The notes: generated by a model from the letters alone, not told the origin. Shown: positions 52,993 to 62,412, numbered from the stretch's first letter. The stretch is DNA of 64,000 nt from G963667075 sp963667075 (GCA_963667075.1 OY762938.1:1178001-1242000), one strand, 5' to 3'. Numbers and translations: made by a program.

Positions 52993-53304
52993 TTAACCGA
53001 AATCAATGGTTTTTCTGTAGTGCACGCTATTCCAGGCCGGTCTAAAATCGCCAATAATCCAGCTTCGCAACCGGCGCATGGCCGAACTGAAAACAAGGCC
53101 TCTTTTTTCCAGAGCAATAAAAACAAACGTAACGACCAGACAGAAAATCCAGACACCAACGCGCGCCAAATTTGGCAATAAAATAAGAAAGGCCATAGCC
53201 GCTCTGGCATCCATAGCAAAAAAACGCGCAGGCCGCATAGTATTTCGCCAATGCCAGTTTATGGCATCCTGTTCTTCAATTAGATTTTTTGCTCTATTAG
53301 CCAT
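52993..53304 (-). CDS. icmT: IcmT/TraK-like type IVB secretion protein
   Basis: A 103-residue protein with NTMRPARFFAMDARAAMAFL followed by one hydrophobic helix (VGVWIFCLVVTFVFIAL, about 50-66) and the basic SSAMRRLRSWIIGDFRPAW. The WR-x-x-x-RPARFF-x-x-DARAA block is the IcmT signature. IcmT is a small inner-membrane component of Dot/Icm. It lies 61 bp after the DotB gene, in the same direction. Confidence 0.85.
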   Translation of the reverse strand: MANRAKNLIEEQDAINWHWRNTMRPARFFAMDARAAMAFLILLPNLARVGVWIFCLVVTFVFIALEKRGLVFSSAMRRLRSWIIGDFRPAWNSVHYRKTIDFG

Positions 53305-53364
53305 GAATCACCCTGATCTTTTACGCTCACGAAATTGCAGTGTAACACAAAAAAGTTAAGAAAA

Positions 53365-54525
53365 TCATTCTATTCCCGCACCAGCCGCAAGCTGCAAATA
53401 ATGGCGTTTCTCAATATCTCCCTGCTCGAAGACGATCCGTGCGGACTTGTTCATAGTCTGGCCATAATACGGAATCATCCTCTGGATTTCTGCGCCCCAA
53501 TCATTAAAGTCCATATCCAGCAGTTTTTCACGTACTTCATCCGTAAAAACCATCCATTCACGAATGCCAACCCGGCCACCGCTGATCTTTGGTATAAGAG
53601 CTTGTGTAACAATCATACGCACTGTCTCCATAAGAGCATAAGCCTGCTCATGACGCTCTTCTTGTTCAAAGACCGAAATCATACGCCGAATCGTCGCTGA
53701 TACGCCAATGGTATGCACCGTTGTATATACAGCATGTCCTGTTTGAGAGGCCTCAACAGCCGCAGCAATTGTTTCACGGTCACGGGCCTCTCCAACCAAG
53801 ATGATGTTGGGTTTTCGGCGCAAAGCATTTCTAACCCCTTGTGCAAAAGAGGGAATATGTCTTGGTACTTCGGTTTGTGCAATCAGAGAGCGCGGACTCT
53901 GGATAGTGTCATACACGTATTCAATCGGTGCTTCGTATGTAAGGACTTTCCCACAACCAGTCGGCTGTTCCAAAAGCATACGGTTCCCGGCCGCCAGCAA
54001 TGTGGTTTTACCAGAACCAGTCGGTCCCGTAATAATCACCATGCCCTGCCGGGGTGCCCAATTCTCAATAATATGCTCTTCAACATTCAGATCCAGCATA
54101 GTTGGTGGCTCTTCTGGAAGGACACGCATGGTAATCTGGGCAGAATCACGTCCTCTAGAGAGAATCGCCGTAATATTTACCCTGAACCGTACCCGTGTAT
54201 AACGATCGGGTTTAATTTCATATGAAATGTCCAGATCCTTGGCGGCCGCGAGCCGGGCCTGTGCATCGGCTCCATATATTTTTGCAAGAAAAGCCAGCAT
54301 ATCTGCCGCATCTATGGCGCGAAAAGTAGCAGGATAAAGTACGCCGCTAATTTCATTATAAACAGGGCGGTCTGTTTGAATGGAAATATCTGAAGAGCCT
54401 CTCTTAACACACCAGAGAATCAAGGCATCAACATGATCTTCCTTAAATCTATCCGGTTCCTCAGGCCAGGTAAGGGCAATATTATCCTTACCTTTTAAAA
54501 GGCTTATCGGCTTGCGGGCTGCCAT
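53365..54525 (-). CDS. dotB: DotB/TraJ-type secretion ATPase
   Basis: A 386-residue GspE/VirB11-superfamily ATPase of the DotB/TraJ group. The N-terminal domain has ALILWCVKRGSSDISIQTDR. Walker A is GPTGSGKT (167-174), followed by LTYEAPIEYVYD (Asp box), NIILVGEARDRETI (Walker B) and VYTTVHTIGV (His box). It powers assembly or substrate transfer in type IVB secretion. It overlaps the DotC gene by 22 bp. Confidence 0.92.
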   Translation of the reverse strand: MAARKPISLLKGKDNIALTWPEEPDRFKEDHVDALILWCVKRGSSDISIQTDRPVYNEISGVLYPATFRAIDAADMLAFLAKIYGADAQARLAAAKDLDISYEIKPDRYTRVRFRVNITAILSRGRDSAQITMRVLPEEPPTMLDLNVEEHIIENWAPRQGMVIITGPTGSGKTTLLAAGNRMLLEQPTGCGKVLTYEAPIEYVYDTIQSPRSLIAQTEVPRHIPSFAQGVRNALRRKPNIILVGEARDRETIAAAVEASQTGHAVYTTVHTIGVSATIRRMISVFEQEERHEQAYALMETVRMIVTQALIPKISGGRVGIREWMVFTDEVREKLLDMDFNDWGAEIQRMIPYYGQTMNKSARIVFEQGDIEKRHYLQLAAGAGIE

Positions 54526-55337
54526 CTGTCATGTCCTGTAATAAGCTCAGGCATTCCTGTGATCTGTATGGCTCTGTCACCGATACGCATAACATCACCA
54601 CCACCTGTTACACCACGATCAACCTGTAGTGCAAAAGGTGCAGATACCATATTTTGTGCTAAAAGCTTTCTGTATCTGACCATACCGGAAAAATCTGCAA
54701 TCAAACGGTTAAGGTCATCTTCGAAAATTGCGTCGGCCTGTTCAATACCCTTGTTCCAGCCTTTTTCGACGAGTTTGCGCCATTGTTCACGCTCTTTGTC
54801 ATTTTCTGGCCTTAATATATCAGGCGGATCCTGAACACCGCCCCAGTCTCTTTCGAGATATTCGCGCCAGTTTCTGCTATTGCTCACGATTCGGGCATTC
54901 ACATTAATATTGTAAATACGATCAGCGACAGCCGCTTCCGTTCCGCTTGCTTCAATAATCATAGCATCCACAGACTCGGAAATAATAGGCGGTTCAATCA
55001 GAAGCCCTGAAGGTGCAGGAATAAGGAGCTGATTAAAGTCAAAAATCTTATTCAGATAAGATGCACGGGAATCAAGCTCTTTTCTGATTTCAAAAGTGCG
55101 CATCGCCAAACCGCCGCGCGCGCCAAAAGACAAAGCAGACTCCCGCATCGCTTCCAAACGAATGTCCAGTTTCATGCCGGTTTCTTCGTTAACGATATCG
55201 CCTACTTTTTCAATCTCCTGCAAATCATGGAGGGGGCGTGGCGCAGCGACTTCTTCTGCTTTTGATGGAAAAGAAAAAGACACGGCAAGAAGAACTAAAA
55301 AGGCCAAAGCCCCTGCTTTTCTTTGGTATTTGCTCAT
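54504..55337 (-). CDS. dotC: DotC-family type IVB secretion protein
   Basis: A 277-residue protein with an N-terminal signal sequence (ALAFLVLLAVSFSFPSKAEE). The DotC core reads ESALSFGARGGLAMRTFEIR, FNQLLIPAPSGLLIEPPII and NARIVSNSRNWREYLERDW. Legionella DotC is an outer-membrane lipoprotein that forms the core with DotD and DotH. Here no lipobox cysteine is visible, a notable difference. Its start shares a base with the DotD stop. Confidence 0.9.
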   Translation of the reverse strand: MSKYQRKAGALAFLVLLAVSFSFPSKAEEVAAPRPLHDLQEIEKVGDIVNEETGMKLDIRLEAMRESALSFGARGGLAMRTFEIRKELDSRASYLNKIFDFNQLLIPAPSGLLIEPPIISESVDAMIIEASGTEAAVADRIYNINVNARIVSNSRNWREYLERDWGGVQDPPDILRPENDKEREQWRKLVEKGWNKGIEQADAIFEDDLNRLIADFSGMVRYRKLLAQNMVSAPFALQVDRGVTGGGDVMRIGDRAIQITGMPELITGHDRWQPASR

Positions 55338-55852
55338 CAGCCGCTAACTCCTGCAATTGAGGCATAGTGAATTTCAACTATTCTGCGTGAGCCATCCACT
55401 CTTATATTAGCCCGGCGTCCCATCTGGAGCCCAAGATCACGGAGCACATCAAGAACAGGTCTGTTTTCAACATCCAGAGATACCACAACAGGAATAGGCG
55501 GCTGATCTCCGAGAATCATAAACTGATACCCGGCACGCTCTGCCATTTTCTTTGTGATTTGCTCTACTGGTCCAACCCAGTTTACCGTCACAGCACGTTT
55601 AAGCTCCGGCGGTACGTTTTCAACAGGTGGCGGCACCGCACTGATGTCGGATGATTTTGACTGCTCAATAGCGGCCAAAGTTTCCAGTGCTACAGATGCC
55701 CTGTCAGCCGCCTCTGCCAGCATACCGGAAACCTTATCCGGCGATGCCACAAGCTGAGGGTTTCTGTCGGCTATTGGACCTGACGAACAAGCCGAAAGCA
55801 CAACAGTCGCACCCAAAAACAAGAAAGTTTTTTTACAATAAACAATTTTCAT
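55337..55852 (-). CDS. dotD: DotD-like outer-membrane lipoprotein
   Basis: A 171-residue lipoprotein. The signal peptide ends in lipobox VLSAC (Cys22). The C-terminal domain (about 85-170) is secretin-N-like, with VNWVGPVEQITKKMAERAGY, PVVVSLDVENRPVLDVLRDL and GSRRIVEIHY, as in DotD/TraH. It acts in the outer-membrane core complex with DotC. First of the compact dotD-dotC-dotB run; the 135 bp upstream hold no gene. Confidence 0.88.
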   Translation of the reverse strand: MKIVYCKKTFLFLGATVVLSACSSGPIADRNPQLVASPDKVSGMLAEAADRASVALETLAAIEQSKSSDISAVPPPVENVPPELKRAVTVNWVGPVEQITKKMAERAGYQFMILGDQPPIPVVVSLDVENRPVLDVLRDLGLQMGRRANIRVDGSRRIVEIHYASIAGVSG

Positions 55853-55987
55853 ACAGGTAATCCCCTATAATCCTACGAAGCTTCTTCCTAAAACTACTCT
55901 TTCCCGCAGAAGGGAATCAAGGGAACTTTAAAAGTTACTCCATGAAAAATGTATAAAAATCATATCTGTGAAAAAATGGCGTTGGCA

Positions 55988-56401
55988 TTACGGCTTGCGG
56001 CTATTCACAAGACCATAACGTTTCATCGCTTTGATGACTTTTTTTCTATAGGGATAACCATATTGCGGTGTTCTGGAGTGATAATGAGCAATCGCTTTAC
56101 CCAGAGAGCCTGTTTCATCTTTATGCTTTCTGAGAATCCAGGCTGCCACACCAATATTTGTACAAGGATCATCGCGAATCCATGCCTTCGCTGTATTGTA
56201 ATTAACGCCCCAGTGTTTAGCGAGCTCTGGAATCCAGATGGTATTAATCTGCATCGGCCCAAGATCGTAACTGCCGTTCTGATTTGCGACCTGCTGCCCC
56301 ACTTTGCCGCCTTCTACCTCCAGAATACCGATGAGCACGGCTGTAGGCACAGAATAGGTTTGTGCCGCAAGAAGCAAACAGGCTGCAATAACCCTTGTCA
56401 T
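55988..56401 (-). CDS. Lytic transglycosylase (secretion-associated)
   Basis: A 137-residue SLT-type peptidoglycan lyase. Catalytic Glu is in LIGILEVEGGKVG; NQNGSYDLGPMQINTIW and the later NIGVAAWILR and AIAHYHS match the family. A short N-terminal signal (about 1-18) sends it to the periplasm. Such enzymes open the wall for secretion machines. Its ATG overlaps the stop of the Pro-rich gene by 4 bp, placing it firmly in the type IVB operon. Confidence 0.88.
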   Translation of the reverse strand: MTRVIAACLLLAAQTYSVPTAVLIGILEVEGGKVGQQVANQNGSYDLGPMQINTIWIPELAKHWGVNYNTAKAWIRDDPCTNIGVAAWILRKHKDETGSLGKAIAHYHSRTPQYGYPYRKKVIKAMKRYGLVNSRKP

Positions 56402-57501
56402 GATGCTGTCCCGTCCGTTGCATCTGCAGGCGGTTTGGAAAAGAAAGACATTGGATTACTGTTATCTCCCTCTGCCGGTGTCACCGGTTGAGCGGGTACT
56501 GATTCGGTTGCAGGCGGCGGCGCAGAAGACGCAACTGGTGGTGGTGTCACTGGCGGTGTCACTTGTGGTGTTACGGGGATCGGCGATGCTTGTTCCACTG
56601 GCGGGGCCACCGGTGGCATAATTGGCGGCGCAGCAACAGAAGAAGGGGGCGTTTGTGGCATTTGCTGCGGGACAGGAGACGGAGAAATTGTCCCTGTGTT
56701 AGCTGTGCCTTCAGAGGCGGCACCAGGTACCAGAGATGTGGAAACTATCTCTAGCATAGCTACTCTGTTTTCAAAAGCCTCCCAAAGCGGGTCTGTTGAT
56801 AAGGCCGCCATTCTGTTTTGTTCGGGCACTGCCATAAGTTTTGCCATTTCTGCAAAATGACACTGGCTGTAAATCATAACAAGAGATCTGAGCAAAGAGA
56901 GCTCTGCTTCACTCTGCTGATCACCTTCCAGAGCAGGAAAAATCTCTTCCCGCATTTGTCTGGCACGATTTACCAGGCGTTCTGTTACTTCCTGGGCCAT
57001 TTTTTGTTCTTTTTGGCCAAAAGGGAAGGCCATCACTGAGTTAACAGCAGGTATAAGTGTGTAAAGATAACGGACATGTTGTTGTGTTCTATCGCCACCA
57101 GTCCCATCTTTATCAAGTGTTTCAAGACGCCCAACCGCCTGACTTGTACCGGAAAAATTGTCAGAGTACGTCATGACGGTTTTCAACGCTTCCAGGGTCT
57201 TTTGAAGGTCCTGATCCTCAGGCATACGACCACTTACACGGTACTGATTAGCAACCAGAGGCGCAGCCAGTGCCGTAAGCGCAAGCCTTGCAGAATCCGA
57301 ATCTTCAGGACTGGCAGGCATATCAACAAGCTCAGACAAAGAAAGACCAAGCTGGGTTGATTTTCCCAGCAAAGAAGCCATGAGTTCAGCTTCTTTTACA
57401 CTTGTGGCGGGGGTTTGAGCAGACTGCTCCATAGCGACAGCCAAAAGCGGCGTACCTAATTTTTCAAAAACCTGTAAAAGATAATCAGAATATTGTGTCA
57501 T
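56398..57501 (-). CDS. Secretion-cluster protein with Pro-rich C-terminus
   Basis: A 367-residue protein. The first 240 residues are helical and without a recognised family. The C-terminal 120 residues are extremely Pro/Ala/Val-rich (IMPPVAPPVEQASP, VTPPVTPPPVASSAPP) and end NPMSFFSKPPADATDG. There is no signal peptide. The tail could span the periplasm or bind partners. It sits between the DsbC/G-like and transglycosylase genes, so a structural or regulatory secretion role is likely; function unknown. Confidence 0.7.
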   Translation of the reverse strand: MTQYSDYLLQVFEKLGTPLLAVAMEQSAQTPATSVKEAELMASLLGKSTQLGLSLSELVDMPASPEDSDSARLALTALAAPLVANQYRVSGRMPEDQDLQKTLEALKTVMTYSDNFSGTSQAVGRLETLDKDGTGGDRTQQHVRYLYTLIPAVNSVMAFPFGQKEQKMAQEVTERLVNRARQMREEIFPALEGDQQSEAELSLLRSLVMIYSQCHFAEMAKLMAVPEQNRMAALSTDPLWEAFENRVAMLEIVSTSLVPGAASEGTANTGTISPSPVPQQMPQTPPSSVAAPPIMPPVAPPVEQASPIPVTPQVTPPVTPPPVASSAPPPATESVPAQPVTPAEGDNSNPMSFFSKPPADATDGTAS

Positions 57502-57539
57502 TTATCCAATCCATTTCAAAAGCTGCTTTAAAAGCTACC

Positions 57540-58379
57540 CTACCGGGCTAAATCCGATAAGAGCTGTTCCGGGTTTTTGGCCGCTCCCCGGAGAATTTTA
57601 ATTTCACCAGAAACCGATTTGTAGATACTAAAAGGTGTCTCATCCAGTTTCCAGTCCTGCATAATGCCCATGTTTCTTTGAATCCCTTGCGTGTTAACAG
57701 AGCGATCAACCGGCAACGCTGTTTCATCTCCATCAAGATGCGCCATCCAGCGTCCGGCAGGATCGGCTGCCCCCAAAAGAAAAGCGGCCTGTTTCAAACT
57801 GTTTTGGCTAATGAGCCCCACAGGAATAATCCTCACCTGCATCCGCCCTTTCTCAATATAATCAGGGCGCAGACTGTTTATAAAATCGTGACAATGACGG
57901 CATTGCGGATCGACAAAGACATAAAAATAGGGGGCTGATTTATCGCCTAAGGCTACCCAGTTTGCTGTCTCAACTGATTCGTATAAACGTGCCGAAGGGG
58001 ATTTCAGCGTTGGTTTTTTTATGGTTGACGGTTTGAAAGAGGGCACATTTTGCGCCAGTGTATCAATTTGATCCCCTTCGCTTTTTCTCAATTTGTCAAT
58101 CTGCTCCAGCGTAACGGCTTTTCCTTCATGATCAAACAGAACGCCCATAACCATAGCTTTTCCATCGGGCAGAACATAAAAATATTGCTCTTTACCCCGC
58201 TTGATCATAAGCCAGCCATCCATACCATGATCACGGCCCAGATAACGCAGTTGCGCGCCTTCATTAACCATGTTTTGCAACGGTTTGGGCAACGGCGGTA
58301 ACCCATGATCCTGTGCTATGGCAGGGAACGAAACCACAAGGGCGAGAAAGAAAAAGAGAAATATTTTAGAGCAATTCAT
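57540..58379 (-). CDS. DsbC/DsbG-like thiol:disulfide isomerase
   Basis: A 279-residue periplasmic protein with a signal peptide (1-22, ending AIAQ), an N-terminal dimerisation-like domain (GAQLRYLGRDHGMDGWLMIK) and a thioredoxin fold with active site CRHC in VFVDPQCRHCHDF. The cis-Pro loop is DETPFSIYK. IncI plasmids carry a comparable TrbB-type protein in their transfer regions. Its place in the cluster suggests it folds secretion components rather than acting generally. Confidence 0.87.
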   Translation of the reverse strand: MNCSKIFLFFFLALVVSFPAIAQDHGLPPLPKPLQNMVNEGAQLRYLGRDHGMDGWLMIKRGKEQYFYVLPDGKAMVMGVLFDHEGKAVTLEQIDKLRKSEGDQIDTLAQNVPSFKPSTIKKPTLKSPSARLYESVETANWVALGDKSAPYFYVFVDPQCRHCHDFINSLRPDYIEKGRMQVRIIPVGLISQNSLKQAAFLLGAADPAGRWMAHLDGDETALPVDRSVNTQGIQRNMGIMQDWKLDETPFSIYKSVSGEIKILRGAAKNPEQLLSDLAR

Positions 58380-58443
58380 AAAAACCAGGCCTTTTCATAG
58401 CTATAATACTGATGCAGGAGTCTATAGCCATTTATCTTGTTAA

Positions 58444-59682
58444 TCAAAGAAACAATGTCAATATCCCCGTATATCCATAAAGACGATCATTGGAGATCTC
58501 CCCCCTTGCATAAAACCCTATGAGAGGGACAGGTCCTAAAATTTCTTCTACAAGGCTTATTTCCTCTTCTGCGGACATGCCGTACCCCTCTCTCGTACGG
58601 CCTATACAGGAAATATATAGTGCGGCTTTTGGCGAAAATGTACCCTGATCACGCGTTGTACGATTCCTGATATCCACCAGCATTCTGGACAAATCAGAGC
58701 GGATTGTTTCACGATCCCTGTGTACAAAAAGAAGTTCATCTCCTTCATAGACAGGACTTGCCGCAACAATCCACCCATGATCAGGCTCGACACCCGCTAG
58801 ATTTCGCACCAGATAGTCCTTCACATCAGACCCTGCCACAGAAAACGCGACATGAATTTCTCCTTTTGCGATACTATCAAGCTCACCTTGCGGGAAATCC
58901 TCAGCTTCTGTAAGCAGACAGTCTGGATCCCCAGATGAATCTCCGTTTGAGTTTTCCCTGCGGCTCTTCGCTTCGGCAAACGCTTTCAAATCCGCCTTGA
59001 ACACATCAAACGCTTTTTGCTTATCCAGTTCAGCAACTATAGGACCTTCAGCTTTTGTTACTTCATGCGGCTCCCCGATAGGCAGACACCCCTGACTAAG
59101 GGCTGTTATTATTTTCAAAGAACGTGAGAATAGAACGCCTGAGCAGGAATCTGTTGCTATGTTATCAGATAATTGCGTTGTGTCTTTCGCAGGTGATGTT
59201 AAACCGCCCACCAGATAGGCTTCTGTATAATTATTAAGTTCTTTTAAAATCTGGGCTGTATCCTGCTTAAGACTTATGTCGCTGTGAATCAGCCCTAAAA
59301 GGGCTTCATTTTCCTGCAGCCACGGGGCAAGAACTTCCTTGGTCCTGCCAAGCCCGATTTCTGATCGCGGAAAAAGACAAAAATCTTCCCTGTCCAGCTT
59401 GCAAAGCATGCAAACCAGTCCGGGTTTATTGGCATGGATTTCCCCATTCGCGAACACGGAAGGTGCTGTATTAGCTACCCATTGTTCCACCTGACTCACA
59501 GACTGAAACAGGGTTAAGATACTACCCAGATCTTCACAAAGGTCCTGTGTCGCGTATAAAAGGCCAAGAGAATAGGTCTTATCTGTTTTCTCAAACGCCG
59601 ACAATACTTGCCGGGATATATCGCGCCAATCTTTGCCTGAGGCTGAAATACATGTAAAATCTCTGGAAGTTCGTACGATCAT
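58444..59682 (-). CDS. FIST-domain sensor protein
   Basis: A 412-residue protein with FIST N- and C-domains. The C-terminal FIST_C shows AALYISCIGRTREGYGMSAE and ILGPVPLIGFYARGEISNDRLYGYTGILTLF. The middle has AYLVGGLTSPAKD and SCSGVLFSRSLKII. FIST domains are predicted to bind small ligands such as amino acids and often associate with signalling or secretion. No enzyme domain is attached. It is the first gene of the leftward cluster, which may be shared transcription only. Confidence 0.8.
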   Translation of the reverse strand: MIVRTSRDFTCISASGKDWRDISRQVLSAFEKTDKTYSLGLLYATQDLCEDLGSILTLFQSVSQVEQWVANTAPSVFANGEIHANKPGLVCMLCKLDREDFCLFPRSEIGLGRTKEVLAPWLQENEALLGLIHSDISLKQDTAQILKELNNYTEAYLVGGLTSPAKDTTQLSDNIATDSCSGVLFSRSLKIITALSQGCLPIGEPHEVTKAEGPIVAELDKQKAFDVFKADLKAFAEAKSRRENSNGDSSGDPDCLLTEAEDFPQGELDSIAKGEIHVAFSVAGSDVKDYLVRNLAGVEPDHGWIVAASPVYEGDELLFVHRDRETIRSDLSRMLVDIRNRTTRDQGTFSPKAALYISCIGRTREGYGMSAEEEISLVEEILGPVPLIGFYARGEISNDRLYGYTGILTLFL

Positions 59683-59779
59683 TACCCGGACACCTTAAAG
59701 GAAATACATTGAGTGATAAAGCTGATTCGTGTAGCTTTACTATCAGTTTTTTTAAAATTTTCAGGCTTAGGGGAAAAAT

Positions 59780-60346
59780 ATGAGCATTTTGTCAGTAATT
59801 ATCGGACTTGTCATTCTTGCTGTTTTAGGGACTATATTTATTTATAATCGCTTGGTCGCCCTCCGTCAGACAAGACATAACGCATTCTCAGACATTGACG
59901 TTCAGCTAAAACAACGTTTCGATCTGGTCCCACAGTTGGTTGAAACTGTCAAAGGCTACGCTGCCCACGAAAAGGAATTGTTTGAGAATGTAACAAAGGC
60001 ACGCGCCCGCGTTGAAAAAGCAGGCAGTAGTGAAGGCGAACGCTTTTCTGCTGAAGGTCTTTTAGGCGGTGCCATGATGGGGCTATTTGCTGTCGCAGAG
60101 AACTATCCCGCTCTGAAAGCAGATAGCAGTTTCCTCCGTTTACAGGCGGAGCTCTCTGATATTGAAAACAAAATTGCCGCTGCACGTCGTTTCTTTAACA
60201 GTGCGACCTCGGAATATAACACTTCCCTGCAACAATTCCCGGCAAACCTGATCGCAGGGCCATTTGGCTTTAAAGCAGAAACCTTCTTTGAGCTGGATGA
60301 AGCGCAAGAAGCTGCTATTCGTCAGGCACCGGAAGTAAAGTTTTAA
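59780..60346 (+). CDS. LemA-family membrane protein
   Basis: A 188-residue LemA protein: N-terminal membrane helix (about 3-24), then YNRLVALRQTRHNAFSDIDVQLKQRFDLVPQLVETVKGY, the most conserved region of the family, a long helical coiled part, and a C-terminal FPANLIAGPFGFKAETFFE. Its exact role is unknown; it is commonly paired with HtpX-type proteases, as here (3-bp gap). Confidence 0.92.
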   Translation: MSILSVIIGLVILAVLGTIFIYNRLVALRQTRHNAFSDIDVQLKQRFDLVPQLVETVKGYAAHEKELFENVTKARARVEKAGSSEGERFSAEGLLGGAMMGLFAVAENYPALKADSSFLRLQAELSDIENKIAAARRFFNSATSEYNTSLQQFPANLIAGPFGFKAETFFELDEAQEAAIRQAPEVKF

Positions 60347-60349
60347 GAT

Positions 60350-61420
60350 ATGGCAGTCGGCCTATCAACACATATCTGGAACAATAATCTTCGTTCCGTG
60401 ATGTTGCTGATCCTTTATCCGGTCGTTCTGCTTGCTATTTTCTGGGCAATCGTGCTTTTGATTTCTGTTTTTGCCTCTCCGGGAAATGTAGGGCCGGAAC
60501 AGACCTTTTCCTACGGATTCGGTGTTGCGAATCGGCTTCTGATGGATTCATGGCTCCTTATCCTTACTGCAACAGCCATCTGGTTTATGATTTCCTGGCA
60601 ATTCCATACCAGCATGATACGGGCACTGGCTCATTCGCACGCCATAACCCGAAAGGAGGAGCCCGCACTCTATAATCTCCTTGAAAATTTGTGTATTTCC
60701 CGCGGACTTTCCATGCCGCATCTCGAAATCATAGAAAGCAACGCTTTCAACGCTTTTGCTAGCGGCATTAGTCAAAAAAGCTTTACCATTACAGTAACGC
60801 GCGGGCTTATCGAAAATCTTGAAAAAGATGAGCTTGAGGCTGTTCTCGCACACGAGCTTACGCATATAGAAAACCGCGATGTCAGATTGCTGATTATTTC
60901 TGTGATTTTTACCGGTATGATCGGCTTTTTCGCACAGCTTGCGTGGAGCATATTCTGGCGTTCCCTATACCGCTCATCAGACTCAGATAAGGGCAAAGGA
61001 AAAATCGCTCTTTTGATTATCCTGCTTGTCTTGTGGGCCGGATATTTTGTCACCATGTTTACCCGTTTTGCCATTTCAAGACGTAGAGAATTTATGGCAG
61101 ATGCCGGTGCCGTCATGCTAACCAAAAATCCCGAAGCTATGATGCGGGCCCTACAGCGTATCTCTGGAAGAGATAAAATGGAAAAAGCGTCCGCTGATAT
61201 TGCCATGATGTGTGTTGAAAACTCACAGCCTTTCTTTGGTCTGTTCATGACACACCCGCCCATTGATAGCAGAATTCAAACTATTTCGGACATGACCGGC
61301 GCCCCTGTCCCGGACATTTCCCCGGCGATTTATTTTAAAAATGATATCACCACCGAAACCAAAACAGAAAAAAGAAGAAACCCATGGGGATTTCGGAAAA
61401 AGAACCCTTGGACACCTTAA
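60350..61420 (+). CDS. HtpX-like M48 membrane metalloprotease
   Basis: A 356-residue integral-membrane zinc protease. Hydrophobic helices lie at about 18-45 and 65-85. The zinc motif is HELTH (168-172), with the third ligand in RREFMADAGAVML, and two further helices between. The NAFASG motif (FNAFASGISQ) is typical of HtpX. It degrades misfolded membrane proteins. It is co-transcribed with lemA. Its C-terminal Lys/Arg-rich tail is longer than that of E. coli HtpX. Confidence 0.9.
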   Translation: MAVGLSTHIWNNNLRSVMLLILYPVVLLAIFWAIVLLISVFASPGNVGPEQTFSYGFGVANRLLMDSWLLILTATAIWFMISWQFHTSMIRALAHSHAITRKEEPALYNLLENLCISRGLSMPHLEIIESNAFNAFASGISQKSFTITVTRGLIENLEKDELEAVLAHELTHIENRDVRLLIISVIFTGMIGFFAQLAWSIFWRSLYRSSDSDKGKGKIALLIILLVLWAGYFVTMFTRFAISRRREFMADAGAVMLTKNPEAMMRALQRISGRDKMEKASADIAMMCVENSQPFFGLFMTHPPIDSRIQTISDMTGAPVPDISPAIYFKNDITTETKTEKRRNPWGFRKKNPWTP

Positions 61421-61517
61421 GCGATTATCACGAGTTTTATTGAATTTTGCTGAAATTGAGATATATATTGTCCTTAGAATATGGTTTTTAACATTTTATA
61501 TTTTTGGAGATTTCACT

Positions 61518-62225
61518 ATGCAATCTAACCATTTTGGAACAACACAAGCTGCCGGATCAAGGGCCGCCTTTGATCAAGGGCTTCGTACGCACATGCAAAG
61601 CGTATACAACAGAATGGCCATGGGTCTGGTTGTTACCGCTCTGGTCGCATTCTTTGTCTCTCAGTCAGAACCGTTGCTTCAGTTAATTTTTGCCACGCCG
61701 TTGAAATGGGTGGTTATGCTCGCCCCTGTTGGTCTGGTCTGGTTCGGCTTTAAGCCGGATCGTATGCCCTCGAACCAGCTTAAAATAGTATTTTTTGCTA
61801 TTTCAGCTCTTTACGGGGTAAGCCTCTCTGTTATTTTCCTGGCTTTTTCAGGCGAGTCCATAGCGCGCGCCTTCTTCATGACGGCAGCCATGTTCGCAGG
61901 GCTTAGTCTGTTTGGTTATACCACCAAAAAAGACCTTGGACCAATTGGAAGCTTTTGTGTCATGGGCGTTATCGGTGTGCTTCTTATGGGGTTGTTTGGT
62001 ATATTTTTTGGTTACTCAACCGGCATGAGAGCGGTCGTTGATATTGTTGCCATTCTGGCTTTCTCCGGTTTAACCGCCTGGGAAACACAAGCCACGAAAG
62101 AGCAATACAACGCGTCTTACGGCGGCGAAGTCAACAGCCGCATGGCTTGGTCTGCCGCGCTGAGCCTCTACATTAATTTTGTTGCAATATTTGTTCATCT
62201 ACTCAGTTTTTTGAATCGGAATTAA
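61518..62225 (+). CDS. Bax inhibitor-1/YccA-family membrane protein
   Basis: A 235-residue protein with seven hydrophobic segments and the BI-1 signatures VYNRMAMGLVVTALVAFFVS, GLTAWETQATKEQY and ALSLYINFVAIFVHLL. YccA-type proteins modulate FtsH and may be calcium-leak channels. The ATG at 61518 with GGAG upstream is chosen; an in-frame start inside htpX would add 59 residues unlike the family. It is followed by a strong terminator. Confidence 0.92.
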   Translation: MQSNHFGTTQAAGSRAAFDQGLRTHMQSVYNRMAMGLVVTALVAFFVSQSEPLLQLIFATPLKWVVMLAPVGLVWFGFKPDRMPSNQLKIVFFAISALYGVSLSVIFLAFSGESIARAFFMTAAMFAGLSLFGYTTKKDLGPIGSFCVMGVIGVLLMGLFGIFFGYSTGMRAVVDIVAILAFSGLTAWETQATKEQYNASYGGEVNSRMAWSAALSLYINFVAIFVHLLSFLNRN

Positions 62226-62248
62226 TAAAGTAAAAACAGATAATGAAG

Positions 62249-62283
62249 AAAGCCGCTTCAAGGCAGGAAGCGGCTTTTTCTTT
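62249..62283 (+). terminator. Strong Rho-independent terminator
   Basis: An 11-bp stem (arms 62249-62259 and 62267-62277, core AAGCCGCTTC/GAAGCGGCTT) with a 7-nt loop, followed by TTTTTCTTTTTTT. It ends the Bax inhibitor-1 transcript. Confidence 0.85.
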
Positions 62284-62289
62284 TTTTGC

Positions 62290-62318
62290 TGGACAGCTTC
62301 CTAAAAACCGCCTAATTT
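62290..62318 (+). promoter_or_regulatory. Probable promoter of tRNA-Ala
   Basis: TGGACA (62290-62295), a 17-nt spacer and TAATTT (62313-62318) lie 18 bp upstream of the tRNA. Confidence 0.5.
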
Positions 62319-62336
62319 ACGCTTTCCTTTGAAAAA

Positions 62337-62412
<76 letters not shown>

